Assembly (NCBI GenBank): GCA_963662675.2
Contig: CAXXHP010000004.1
Location: 806,001-870,000, forward strand
Source: G963662675 sp963662675
GTDB lineage: Bacteria; Bacteroidota; Bacteroidia; Bacteroidales; Prolixibacteraceae
Length of the DNA: 64,000 nt
Reading direction: 5' to 3'
Both the position numbers and the translations under genes were made by a program. The first letter of the stretch is position 1. Every line of letters starts with the position of its first letter. Of the stretch, positions 1 to 8,736 are shown one piece after another. Under the pieces are notes generated by a model. It saw only the letters and a program-made list of their open reading frames with translations. It did no database searches and was not told the origin of the DNA.

Positions 1-590
1 TTTGCAATGGGAAGACCTAAACCACACCCTGATATCATTTTTACATTTTGGCACCTATAGAATGGATTGAAAATTGCCCCAATCTCATCGGCCGGGATTC
101 CAAAACCCGCATCTGAAACCCGCACAAAAAGCTCTTTATCAGTACAATTAACATCTAAAGTTACAACATCCGATGAAAACTTCAATGCATTATCAACAAA
201 GCTATAAAGTGACCTATCCAATAAGCTGGTGTCAACATTCATATTCTCATTAGATAAATCCATATTCAAATTCAATCTCTTTTTATAATATTCTGACGCA
301 CTATAATTCTCAACAAAATGACTAAAATAGCTTACCAAATCAACCTTTTGGGAATTTTGAGCAATGAGTTTTTTATTGGATAGATTAAGGAAATGAATAT
401 TATCAACAAACCGCTCCATAGAGCCTACTGCTTCTTCACACAATAAAATACTATTTCGAGCGAGGTCATCACCTTTAGCCATGCCAATATCCGTCAACAT
501 CTGTACATTGGAACTGATAATTGCAAGAGGTGTTCGCAACTCATGGCTTAATGAACTAATAACCTGACTAACAAAATCATTTTCAGGCAT
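1..590 (-). CDS. Sensor histidine kinase, transmitter core (partial, runs off left edge)
   Basis: Not complete: the gene continues past base 1. Reading the minus strand gives a HisKA dimerisation helix with the H-box SHELRTPL shortly after the start, then an N-box region (DNALKFSS) and a G1/G2-type ATP-binding segment (DAGFGIP, then GCGLGLPIAK at the edge). It would autophosphorylate on the H-box histidine and pass phosphate to an unseen response regulator. I chose the ATG at 590; a TTG at 632 is possible, and an in-frame TAA at 636-638 blocks anything longer. No sensor or membrane domain is visible, which is unusual. A TAnnTTTG box at 671-678 could drive it. Either a sensorless kinase or the surviving half of a broken PAS kinase. 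Confidence 0.75.
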   Translation of the reverse strand, partial: MPENDFVSQVISSLSHELRTPLAIISSNVQMLTDIGMAKGDDLARNSILLCEEAVGSMERFVDNIHFLNLSNKKLIAQNSQKVDLVSYFSHFVENYSASEYYKKRLNLNMDLSNENMNVDTSLLDRSLYSFVDNALKFSSDVVTLDVNCTDKELFVRVSDAGFGIPADEIGAIFNPFYRCQNVKMISGCGLGLPIA

Positions 591-670
591 ATGCTCTAGA
601 TCAATCGTATTTTTTTGATTAATATCTTTCAATTCTTAAATCATTATTAATTTCTCAAATTCCAATTCTG

Positions 671-678
671 CAAAAATA
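671..678 (-). promoter_or_regulatory. Possible Bacteroidota -7 box for the kinase
   Basis: Reads TATTTTTG on the minus strand, matching the TAnnTTTG consensus of Bacteroidota housekeeping promoters, about 80 bases before the ATG at 590. No clear -33 element seen. The rest of 679-1067 shows no convincing gene; the only plus-strand ORF there is 35 codons and has no features. Confidence 0.35.
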
Positions 679-1041
679 TGTGTATCCGTTATACAATAAG
701 TTAAATTGCATCATAGATTTCACAAGCAGCCCTTTTTTCATGACAAAGCCTATGTTTTTATACTACGTATTTATTGAAAATTGATAAATGCATAAAGTTT
801 ATTGCTTAGATTTTAACGAATTTTGAGGGAAATGGTTTATTCATTCATGCAGATTTATCCGTTTATTCATCAATCATTAATAGAACGCTTAGAGGGCGCA
901 TCTAACTTAACATCACTAAACAATTCTATTCATAGGTAGAATTAAGCCGCTCACTTTCTAATAACAAATGGAATCGTGATAAACTTTTTGACCAATTACT
1001 GAAATTACGTCTATCTCATTCAGGATTCTGTAGCCGATATC

Positions 1042-1064
1042 GTATCTTCGCACAAAAAAGATAC
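1042..1064 (+). promoter_or_regulatory. Small hairpin directly before kdsA
   Basis: GTATCTT and AAGATAC pair perfectly around a 9-base loop, ending three bases before the kdsA ATG. If transcribed it would cover the ribosome-binding region. Could equally be chance in AT-rich DNA. Confidence 0.3.
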
Positions 1065-1067
1065 AGT

Positions 1068-1874
1068 ATGATACCTAAAATAAATTACTCAGGACAAAAC
1101 TTTATATTACTTGCAGGACCATGTGTTATTGAAGACGAAGACATGGCTTTTGAAATTGCTGGAAAAATCAATGAAATAAGCCACAAACTGCAAATCCCAT
1201 TTGTCTTCAAAGGTTCTTACCGAAAAGCAAATCGTTCTCGCATTGATTCGTTTACCGGAATTGGCGACGAAAAAGCTCTTGGAATTCTAAAAGCTGTAGG
1301 AGAAAAATTTAATATCCCAACCGTTACAGACATACACTCCGCAGAAGAAGCTAGCTTGGCTGCAAAATATGTTGATGTACTACAAATACCTGCTTTCTTA
1401 TGTCGGCAATCAGACATATTAATTGCAGCTGCAAAAACAGGAAAAGTTGTGAATATCAAAAAAGGACAATTCCTGGCACCGGACTCCATGCAATTTGCAG
1501 TAACCAAGATTCGGGAAAGTGGCAATGACCTTGTCATGCTTACCGAGCGAGGGACAACCTTTGGATATCAGGATTTGCTTGTTGACTATAGAGGCATTCC
1601 CGAAATGCAAAAGAATAATTGCCCAGTAATACTAGACATCACTCATTCACTACAACAACCAAATCAAAGTAGTGGAGTTACCGGGGGCAAACCAGAATTG
1701 ATAGAAACAGTCGCAAAAGCTGGCATTGCTGTAGGTGTTGATGGCATATTTATTGAAACTCACCCAAATCCTTCAATTGCAAAATCAGATGGTGCAAATA
1801 TGCTTCGCCTTGATTTACTGGAAGACCTACTTACTAAATTAGTAAAGCTAAAAACTACTGTCGATCAATTATAA
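1068..1874 (+). CDS. kdsA: 3-deoxy-8-phosphooctulonate synthase (KDO-8-P synthase)
   Basis: Cytoplasmic enzyme that condenses phosphoenolpyruvate with arabinose-5-phosphate to KDO-8-phosphate for the lipid A inner core. The 268-residue length is normal for the family. Visible motifs are LLAGPCVIED at the N-terminus, FKGSYRKANRS, the LQIPAFLCRQ strand, and the C-terminal IFIETHPNP segment. Cys19 in AGPC is the metal-ligand position that is Asn in the E. coli-type enzyme, so this should be the metal-dependent class (family knowledge). It converges with the next gene with only four bases between stops, so the two transcripts must run into each other or terminate inside. Confidence 0.96.
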   Translation: MIPKINYSGQNFILLAGPCVIEDEDMAFEIAGKINEISHKLQIPFVFKGSYRKANRSRIDSFTGIGDEKALGILKAVGEKFNIPTVTDIHSAEEASLAAKYVDVLQIPAFLCRQSDILIAAAKTGKVVNIKKGQFLAPDSMQFAVTKIRESGNDLVMLTERGTTFGYQDLLVDYRGIPEMQKNNCPVILDITHSLQQPNQSSGVTGGKPELIETVAKAGIAVGVDGIFIETHPNPSIAKSDGANMLRLDLLEDLLTKLVKLKTTVDQL

Positions 1875-1878
1875 TTCA

Positions 1879-3111
1879 TTAATAGAAGAAAAGATAAGCC
1901 ATTGAAATGGCTGCAATAATTCCGACAAAATCCGCGATGAGGCCGCAAGCCAATGCATGGCGGGTTTTTTTTATACCAACCGACCCAAAATAAACAGCAA
2001 GAATATAAAATGTAGTATCTGTTGCTCCTTGCACGGTGCTTGCAACCCGACCAACAAAGGAGTCAGCCCCATGGGTATTCATGGCGTCAACCATCATTCC
2101 TCGTGCACCACTACCGCTAAGAGGTTTCATCAAAGCTGTTGGGAGTGCCGCAATAAAATCAGTATTAATGCCTAATTTGCCAAAGCCCCAAGCAACCCCT
2201 GCAATAAAGAAATCCATTGCTCCCGATGCTCTAAAAACACCAATAGCCACCAATATTGCAATTAAATAAGGGATAATTTTCACAGCCACCTTAAAACCAT
2301 CTTTTGCCCCCTCAATAAATGCTTCATAAATATTAATTCTTTTTCGAACACCTAAAAGAATGAATAGCACGATGACAGAAAAAAGAATCAAATTACTGGA
2401 AACGTTTGAAATTGTTGTGATTTGAGCCTGCTCAAGTGTTGAAAAATACCAAATCAGCCCAATTATAAATGCTGTAATTCCACCCAAATACGTAAGTATT
2501 GTTTTGTCCAGTAAATTTATTTTTTGATAATATGCTACGGCCAAAAGTCCAGCTAATGTAGAAATGTAAGTAGCCAGCATGATCGGAATAAATATATCGC
2601 TAGGATTAACAGCACCCAACTGAGCCCGATAAACCATAATGCTAATTGGCAAAAGTGTCAGCCCTGAGGTATTCAGCACCAAAAACATAATCTGTGCGTT
2701 AGAGGCCACTTTCTTATTGGGATTACTCTCTTGCATTTCCTGCATGGCTTTCAAGCCCATTGGTGTAGCTGCATTATCCAGATTTAGCATATTTGCAGCA
2801 ATGTTCATCATTATTGAAGCATGTGCCGGATGATTTTCGCCAAGCTCTGGAAAGAGCTTTTTAAAAAATGGCCCAACCAACCGAGAAAACACGTTTACAA
2901 CACCTCCTTTTTCTCCAATTTTCATGATACCCATCCAAAGCGTAAGCACCCCGGTTAATCCAAGAGAAATTTCGAATCCGCTCTTGGCCATATCAAATGT
3001 AGAAGTAACCATGGCCGAAAAAATCTCAATATCACCCAAAAAAATCAGCTTAAACAAGCCAACCACAAAGGCAATCAGAAAGAAAAAAATCCAAATATAA
3101 TTTAAAGCCAT
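1879..3111 (-). CDS. Nucleoside-recognition (Gate) domain membrane protein, fused SpmA/SpmB type
   Basis: 410-residue polytopic inner-membrane protein. The first half (residues about 1-200) resembles spore maturation protein A with NIAANMLNLDNAATPMG; the second half (about 230-405) resembles SpmB with KPLSGSGARGMM and VASTVQGATDTTFY. Such fused SpmA-SpmB proteins are common in non-sporulating Gram-negative bacteria; the substrate is unknown, so the name does not imply sporulation. About 8-10 hydrophobic segments are visible. Monocistronic by position: it converges with kdsA and is followed upstream by a 180-base gap before the LolA-like gene. Confidence 0.85.
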   Translation of the reverse strand: MALNYIWIFFFLIAFVVGLFKLIFLGDIEIFSAMVTSTFDMAKSGFEISLGLTGVLTLWMGIMKIGEKGGVVNVFSRLVGPFFKKLFPELGENHPAHASIMMNIAANMLNLDNAATPMGLKAMQEMQESNPNKKVASNAQIMFLVLNTSGLTLLPISIMVYRAQLGAVNPSDIFIPIMLATYISTLAGLLAVAYYQKINLLDKTILTYLGGITAFIIGLIWYFSTLEQAQITTISNVSSNLILFSVIVLFILLGVRKRINIYEAFIEGAKDGFKVAVKIIPYLIAILVAIGVFRASGAMDFFIAGVAWGFGKLGINTDFIAALPTALMKPLSGSGARGMMVDAMNTHGADSFVGRVASTVQGATDTTFYILAVYFGSVGIKKTRHALACGLIADFVGIIAAISMAYLFFY

Positions 3112-3247
3112 AGTACGAAAGTATTCAGATGATTTGTGAAACTACAAAAAAGTAACAGAATGAATAATGCATAAAAGAGAAAAAAGCGATAGTAAATGTA
3201 CTTATTCCTATTTCAAAAGACATAAAGCGACATGTGCAACCCAACAA

Positions 3248-3272
3248 AAAAGGAGCTACACAAGCTCCTTTT
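3248..3272 (-). terminator. Rho-independent terminator after the LolA-like gene
   Basis: Ten-base stem AAAAGGAGCT/AGCTCCTTTT with a five-base loop, followed on the minus strand by more T. It lies about 20 bases beyond the stop at 3294. Confidence 0.85.
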
Positions 3273-3293
3273 CTTATCTTAAAATAGAATATA

Positions 3294-3944
3294 CTATCTT
3301 AAATCAATGACATCAATGTTCGCATTATTAGCAACATCAAAAATAAAACGACTGTCATCAACATTCACATTCGTTATAAAATCAGTTACATTAATAATAT
3401 AACAATTCCCCTCTCCACTATACATTTCGGCCTTCTTGATCAACAGTTTCTGTTTGTCAATTTGAATGCGAATTCGCTCATACTCTATATCATCTGTTGT
3501 TGGAAATAAATCTATCACATAAATAGGCTCCCCGTCAATCGTCGTTTCTTCAATATATTTAAAATCAAAACCCTCTTCATAAATAGTAAATATCATTGAC
3601 GGATTCATCAATTCTCCCGAATCTTCTTCAATAGAAGAAACAGTTACCTCTTCAGCATCTTCCATATAGGTCCAGACATTACTTCCATCGCTGTATATAT
3701 CTACTCCAAGTTGTGGAAGTTTTAAATTGTATTTCTCACCTTTCATGATGACACTACCTTTGTACTCTTCGTAAATATCAACCTCTTCATTTTCCATAAC
3801 GTAATCAAAAGTAGCCTGGATGGAAGTATATGATTGAGTTGTTTTTGTTACATTTTCAAGGATTGATTTTGCTTTTTGATCCTGCTGAGCAAATACATTT
3901 GTTACTAAAAAAGCAAACAGGGCAAACATTAAAACTCTTTTCAT
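3294..3944 (-). CDS. LolA-like outer-membrane lipoprotein carrier protein
   Basis: 216 residues with a clean signal peptide ending around residue 19 (VFA before QQ), so it is periplasmic. The body shows the LolA pattern: KAKSILENVT helix, repeated beta strands (KGSVIMKGEKYNLKLP, YSDGSNVWTYM, PIYVIDLFP) building an open barrel that shields the lipid of lipoproteins on the way to the outer membrane. Length and layout match Bacteroidota LolA-like proteins. It starts 15 bases after the ftsK stop on the same strand, so the two are probably co-transcribed, an arrangement often seen in this phylum, and the pair ends at the hairpin 3248-3272. Confidence 0.88.
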   Translation of the reverse strand: MKRVLMFALFAFLVTNVFAQQDQKAKSILENVTKTTQSYTSIQATFDYVMENEEVDIYEEYKGSVIMKGEKYNLKLPQLGVDIYSDGSNVWTYMEDAEEVTVSSIEEDSGELMNPSMIFTIYEEGFDFKYIEETTIDGEPIYVIDLFPTTDDIEYERIRIQIDKQKLLIKKAEMYSGEGNCYIINVTDFITNVNVDDSRFIFDVANNANIDVIDLR

Positions 3945-3959
3945 TTTCGTATTTATTTT

Positions 3960-6446
3960 TTACAAACTATTCAATAATTGTTCCAAACTATATTCATCCT
4001 GAAGAAGTACTTGTCTAGCCTTGCTTCCCTCGCTTGGGCCAACAATATTAGCAGCTTCCAATTGGTCCATAATACGACCTGCCCGATTGTACCCAATAGC
4101 GAATTTACGCTGAATCATGGAAGTTGACCCCATTTGATTCATAACCACAATTCGGGCAGCATCGTCAAATAATTCATCCCGATCTTTCAGGTCAGTCCCC
4201 AAGGCACCACTTTCTGATTCACCCACATACTCTGGCAACATAAAAGCAGTTGGATAACCTTGCTGTTCCGCAATGTGTTCACAAATACGTTCCACCTCAG
4301 GGGTATCTACAAATGCACATTGCAAGCGAGTCATTGTGCTACCCATCGCAATTAGCATATCTCCTTTTCCAATAAGTTGATTTGCCCCCGGAGTATCCAA
4401 AATAGTACGTGAATCTATCATTGAAGCTACCTTAAATGCAATTCGCGTAGGGAAATTTGCTTTTATAACCCCTGTGATAATACTAACAGAAGGACGCTGG
4501 GTGGCAATAATCATATGAATCCCCACCGCTCTGGCCAACTGGGCAATACGAGCAATAGGCAACTCAATTTCTTTTCCGGCAGTCATAATTAAATCAGCAA
4601 ACTCATCAATAATAACCACAATATAAGGGAGATATCGATGTCCTTTTTCAGGGTTTAGACGACGGTTAATAAATTTACCATTGTATTCCTTAATATTTCG
4701 GGCATGTGCTTTTTTAAGCAAATCATAGCGCGCATCCATCTCTATATTAAGTGAATTCAATGTGTTTTTTGCTTTCTGTATATCGGTAATGATCGCCTCT
4801 TCTTCATCTGGAAGCTTAGCCAAAAAATGCTTTTCAATGGTTGAATACAGACTCAGTTCCACCTTCTTCGGATCAATCATTACCAGCTTCAATTGCGAAG
4901 GATGTTTTTTATAAAGAAGTGAGGTAATTAATGCATTCAACCCTACGGACTTTCCTTGGCCTGTTGCCCCGGCAACAAGAATGTGAGGCATTTTTGCCAG
5001 ATCAATTAGGAACGTTTCATTAGAGATTGTTTTACCTAAAACGACAGGCAATTCAGCCGTACTTTCCTGAAACTTCTTTGAAGAAACGATGGAGCGCATG
5101 GAAACTACTTCAGGATGCTGGTTCGGTACTTCTATACCAATTGTTCCACGTCCAGGAATAGGCGCAATAATACGAATCCCCAACGCTGCAAGGCTCAACG
5201 CAATATCATCTTCCAGATTTTTAATTTTGGCAATACGTACTCCTGGAGCCGGTACGATTTCATAAAGCGTTATGGTTGGCCCAATAGTTGCTCGTATTTT
5301 AGTAATTTCAATTTTATAATGACGTAGGGTTTCAACAATTTTGTTTTTATTAGATAACAGCTCGTCATTGCTCACCTCAACATTACCCGATTGGTGATCA
5401 TCCAACAAATCAATTGAAGGAAACTTATAGTTTGACAAATCCAGTGTCGGATCATATTCTTCCAGTTTCTCAGAAGGGTTTAAAATTTCGCCCGTTTCCT
5501 CTTCAATTTTCTCAACAGTCATCTCAAGATCATCAGCATCTCCACTGTTTGGTTTTTCTCCCTTTGTAAGCTGTTCTTTCACATGACTACTAACTCCAGA
5601 AACATCAAGTGATTCATCAATTTCAAGCTCATTGCTATCTGGATCAAATATTGTTTCAATCTGATTCTCTTCATTAATAACCTTCAATAAGCTATCTTCT
5701 GGTTCTACCATGCCACCCTGTTCTTTCGCATTGGCTATCCCCACATCATCAGATGATTGAGAATGTCTTCTACCGAATACTTTTTTAAGTTTTGGAATAA
5801 ATTTATCACTCCCGGTAAGTAATATAAGAAACATACTACACAGAAGAATAAAAAATGTACCAATTGCCCCAAACATTGAACTAAGCCATTTCGCAACAAA
5901 AAAGCCATTCTCTCCACCTAAGTATAAAAATCCATTCACATAAATATTAGGAAGAAGAAGCCCCATAAATATTGAAACCCAAAACAAGAGCACGATTGAA
6001 AACCGTATCGTTCGACCAAACTTCACTAAAGGCCTATTCCATAACTGGAAGGCAGTTACAAACAATAAGTAGATGAGAAGAAATGAAGAAAGCCCGAAGC
6101 CCCGGTTAATGATTACTTCACTTAAAAAGGCACCTGTTTTACCAGCTTTATTGGAAACCTGAATATCGGAATTCCCAATTAATTGTCGCCACGAAAGATC
6201 GAGTTTACTGTGATCTGCATGTCCATAAATTAGGAAGGAAATAAAAGCGATGAGCAGATACAAGCCAAAAACAAACAAGAACAATCCAATTGTGTACTTG
6301 AATTTATCACCTGAAAAGAAAGATTTTAGTTGATGAAAATTGCCTTTTTTTGAGGTAGATCTTCTGCTCTTGGTTTTTTTTAGACATAAGTTTTTGTAAA
6401 ATTCGATTGCAAAGTTAACGAATTTTGGACAGGATATCTTGCCCAA
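3960..6446 (-). CDS. ftsK: DNA translocase FtsK/SpoIIIE (start uncertain)
   Basis: Septum-anchored ATPase that pumps chromosome dimer-resolution regions during division. N-terminal part holds about four membrane segments (roughly residues 50-220), then an acidic linker, the alpha/beta motor with Walker A GATGQGKSVG near residue 490 and Walker B VVIIDEFADLI near 610, and a C-terminal winged-helix gamma domain (about 765-828) for KOPS binding. The frame opens only at a TTG (6446). A better start, ATG at 6385-6387 just after the -7 box 6410-6417, begins Met-Ser-Lys-Lys but is one base out of frame across an eight-A tract (6374-6381). With seven A the protein would be a clean 808 residues. Motor half intact. 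Confidence 0.93.
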   Translation of the reverse strand: MGKISCPKFVNFAIEFYKNLCLKKTKSRRSTSKKGNFHQLKSFFSGDKFKYTIGLFLFVFGLYLLIAFISFLIYGHADHSKLDLSWRQLIGNSDIQVSNKAGKTGAFLSEVIINRGFGLSSFLLIYLLFVTAFQLWNRPLVKFGRTIRFSIVLLFWVSIFMGLLLPNIYVNGFLYLGGENGFFVAKWLSSMFGAIGTFFILLCSMFLILLTGSDKFIPKLKKVFGRRHSQSSDDVGIANAKEQGGMVEPEDSLLKVINEENQIETIFDPDSNELEIDESLDVSGVSSHVKEQLTKGEKPNSGDADDLEMTVEKIEEETGEILNPSEKLEEYDPTLDLSNYKFPSIDLLDDHQSGNVEVSNDELLSNKNKIVETLRHYKIEITKIRATIGPTITLYEIVPAPGVRIAKIKNLEDDIALSLAALGIRIIAPIPGRGTIGIEVPNQHPEVVSMRSIVSSKKFQESTAELPVVLGKTISNETFLIDLAKMPHILVAGATGQGKSVGLNALITSLLYKKHPSQLKLVMIDPKKVELSLYSTIEKHFLAKLPDEEEAIITDIQKAKNTLNSLNIEMDARYDLLKKAHARNIKEYNGKFINRRLNPEKGHRYLPYIVVIIDEFADLIMTAGKEIELPIARIAQLARAVGIHMIIATQRPSVSIITGVIKANFPTRIAFKVASMIDSRTILDTPGANQLIGKGDMLIAMGSTMTRLQCAFVDTPEVERICEHIAEQQGYPTAFMLPEYVGESESGALGTDLKDRDELFDDAARIVVMNQMGSTSMIQRKFAIGYNRAGRIMDQLEAANIVGPSEGSKARQVLLQDEYSLEQLLNSL
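6410..6417 (-). promoter_or_regulatory. -7 promoter box TAACTTTG before ftsK
   Basis: Exact TAnnTTTG match on the minus strand, 22 bases before the ATG at 6387. Because it lies inside the open frame that starts at 6446, use of this promoter would rule out that upstream start. Confidence 0.5.
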
Positions 6447-6637
6447 ATCAACTCATAAAAAAGATAAAAATAACCCGTTTTTTCAACAATCAAGAGTAAT
6501 GCATGAAATTTCAGGGTAACCCACATTCAAAATAAGCAAATTAGATATTCGACTTCGCCAGACAAACAAAAAAGCTACATAACTAAGACATGCTTTGAAA
6601 CCAAACATTGGTCAGTCTTTAGCTTCACCTATTTAAT

Positions 6638-6645
6638 TAAGTTTG
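6638..6645 (+). promoter_or_regulatory. -7 promoter box TAAGTTTG before carbamate kinase
   Basis: Exact TAnnTTTG match 21 bases before the ATG at 6667. It covers an upstream in-frame TTG (6643), which argues that the ATG is the true start. Confidence 0.5.
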
Positions 6646-6666
6646 TATACATGCAATGAATTAATC

Positions 6667-7623
6667 ATGAATAAATTAGCCGTTATAGCTTTAGGGGGAA
6701 ATGCACTACTTCGAGAAAGCGAAATGGGCACAATAGAACAACAGGAGTCAAACACAAGTGAAACATTAGAAAATTTAGTCCATTTACTAAAGGAGGGCTA
6801 CAACCTTGTAATTACACATGGGAACGGCCCCCAAGTTGGGAACATTCTTCTTAGAAACGATGCCGGAGAACAGCTTCATGGAATTTCGCCCATGCCACTG
6901 GATATTTGCGTGGCAGATTCTCAAGGAGGTATTGGCTACATGATAGAACGCTTACTGCGCAATGTACTCAACAAGTACGGAATCCATAAAGATATCATTT
7001 CATTGATTGGAATGGTCACAGTAGATCCTGCTGATCCGGCATTCAAAAACCCTTCAAAACGAATCGGCAAAACCTACTCAAAAGCAGATGCAGAAAGGAT
7101 GGAACAAACAAAAGGATGGCTATTTAAACCATCGGTAAAGAACAATGACAGATGGCAAAGGGTGGTTCCCTCCCCTAACCCCATAGAAATACTAAACAAA
7201 GACATAATAGAAAATCTGGCACGTGCCGGTCATATTGTAATCACCACAGGAGGGGGTGGCATCCCGGTCTATTATGACCCAGACAGAAATCTCCGAACAG
7301 TTGATGCCGTTATTGATAAAGACATGAGTTCTGCGATGCTTGCCTCTGCAATTGGTGCAAATGAGTTTTATATTTTAACAGACGTTTCCTTTATTTACAA
7401 GGATTTTGGGTTGTCTTCTCAAAATAAATTAGAATTTCTCGACTATGCTGATGCAAAGACGTATCTTGAAAAAGGCATTTTTGGTGAAGGAAGCATGGCT
7501 CCAAAAATAAAAGCATGTCTACTTTTCATTAAAAATGGTGGCGAAAAAAGCATAATAACAGAGGCAAAAAAACTGGAAGACAAGTCATATGGATCAAAAA
7601 TAACCATGCATTACGATAACTAA
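6667..7623 (+). CDS. arcC: Carbamate kinase
   Basis: Transfers phosphate between carbamoyl phosphate and ADP, giving ATP in the catabolic direction. About 318 residues from the chosen ATG, normal for the family. The N-terminus MNKLAVIALGGNALL carries the phosphate-binding GGNA loop; ITHGNGPQVGNILLRN and the C-terminal GEGSMAPKIKAC segment are also family motifs. The start at 6667 is preferred over an in-frame TTG at 6643 because the latter overlaps a promoter box. The ornithine carbamoyltransferase gene follows after 11 bases, so the two form an operon for citrulline breakdown with ATP gain. No arginine deiminase is present in the window. Confidence 0.95.
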   Translation: MNKLAVIALGGNALLRESEMGTIEQQESNTSETLENLVHLLKEGYNLVITHGNGPQVGNILLRNDAGEQLHGISPMPLDICVADSQGGIGYMIERLLRNVLNKYGIHKDIISLIGMVTVDPADPAFKNPSKRIGKTYSKADAERMEQTKGWLFKPSVKNNDRWQRVVPSPNPIEILNKDIIENLARAGHIVITTGGGGIPVYYDPDRNLRTVDAVIDKDMSSAMLASAIGANEFYILTDVSFIYKDFGLSSQNKLEFLDYADAKTYLEKGIFGEGSMAPKIKACLLFIKNGGEKSIITEAKKLEDKSYGSKITMHYDN

Positions 7624-7634
7624 AACGAGCTGTT

Positions 7635-8636
7635 ATGATACTAAACTTAAAAAACAGAAACTTCTTAACACTTCTTGACTATACGAGCAGCGAGATATAT
7701 CAATTACTAGAGCTATCTGAAAAACTTAAACAAGCTAAATACAACCACACTGAGGAGCAAATGCTCAAAGGAAAAAATATTGCACTCATATTTGAAAAAA
7801 CCTCTACACGTACACGCTGTGCTTTTGAAGTAGCCGCTTTTGACCAAGGGGCAAACGTCAGCTATCTTGGTCCATCGGGTACGCAAATCGGACACAAAGA
7901 ATCGATGAAAGACACAGCACGCGTCCTTAGTCGCATGTACGATGCCATTGAATATCGTGGACATGGCCATCATATTATTGAAGAATTAGCTGAATATTCC
8001 GGAGTGCCGGTTTGGAATGGACTAACAAACGAGCTACACCCCACTCAAGTGTTGGCTGATTTATTGACCATGCAAGAGCATTGCTCAAAACCGTTATCGG
8101 AACTCAAAATCTGCTATTTAGGAGATGCAAATAACAACATGGGGAATTCTTTAATGATTGGTGCTGCAAAAATAGGGATTGATTTTCGGACAGCAGCTCC
8201 CCAAAGTTGCCAACCGGATCCTGAGTTAGTTGAAGTTTGTATGAATATTGCCAAAGAAACAGGAGCAAAAATAACCGTCACAGACAATATCGACAAGGCT
8301 GTTACTGACTGTGATTTTCTATATACAGATGTTTGGGTTTCGATGGGTGAACCGGAAAACGTTTGGGCTGAACGAATTGAACTACTTAGTCCGTATCAAG
8401 TAAATAAGCAAGTGATGGAAATGACTGGAAATTCGGATGTAAAATTCATGCATTGTCTTCCTGCTTTTCATAACCGGGATACTAAGCTTGGAGAAGAAAT
8501 ATATCAGAAATTCGGATTGGAAGCATTGGAGGTGACTGATGAGGTTTTTGAGAGTTCTGCCTCAATTGTTTTTGATCAGGCAGAAAATCGGTTGCACACA
8601 ATAAAAGCGATTATGGTTGCCACCTTGGGATCATAA
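7635..8636 (+). CDS. Ornithine carbamoyltransferase (catabolic-type context)
   Basis: Interconverts carbamoyl phosphate plus ornithine with citrulline. 333 residues. The carbamoyl-phosphate site STRTR is at residues 57-61, HPTQVLADL gives the second phosphate contact, and MHCLPAFHN is the ornithine-side HCLP loop. The pairing with carbamate kinase points to the catabolic direction (ArcB-like), though sequence alone does not separate this from ArgF. It converges with the fumarase gene; a long-loop inverted repeat (8643-8703) sits between them. Confidence 0.95.
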   Translation: MILNLKNRNFLTLLDYTSSEIYQLLELSEKLKQAKYNHTEEQMLKGKNIALIFEKTSTRTRCAFEVAAFDQGANVSYLGPSGTQIGHKESMKDTARVLSRMYDAIEYRGHGHHIIEELAEYSGVPVWNGLTNELHPTQVLADLLTMQEHCSKPLSELKICYLGDANNNMGNSLMIGAAKIGIDFRTAAPQSCQPDPELVEVCMNIAKETGAKITVTDNIDKAVTDCDFLYTDVWVSMGEPENVWAERIELLSPYQVNKQVMEMTGNSDVKFMHCLPAFHNRDTKLGEEIYQKFGLEALEVTDEVFESSASIVFDQAENRLHTIKAIMVATLGS

Positions 8637-8642
8637 GAAAAA

Positions 8643-8703
8643 CTGCTCCCTAAAAAACAGTCAAGCGAAATAAATTTCAACTTAAACATTCTCAAGGGAG
8701 CAG
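8643..8703. repeat. Inverted repeat between convergent genes
   Basis: CTGCTCCCT (8643-8651) and AGGGAGCAG (8695-8703) are perfect complements separated by 43 bases. The position between two convergent stops fits a two-way terminator, but the large loop makes this weak. Confidence 0.3.
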
Positions 8704-8736
8704 AACTATATAACACGGCTAAGCCGCTAAAACAGG

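Noticed and set aside
841..945. 35-codon plus-strand ORF between the kinase and kdsA
   Set aside because: No ribosome site, no domain, AT-rich chance ORF.
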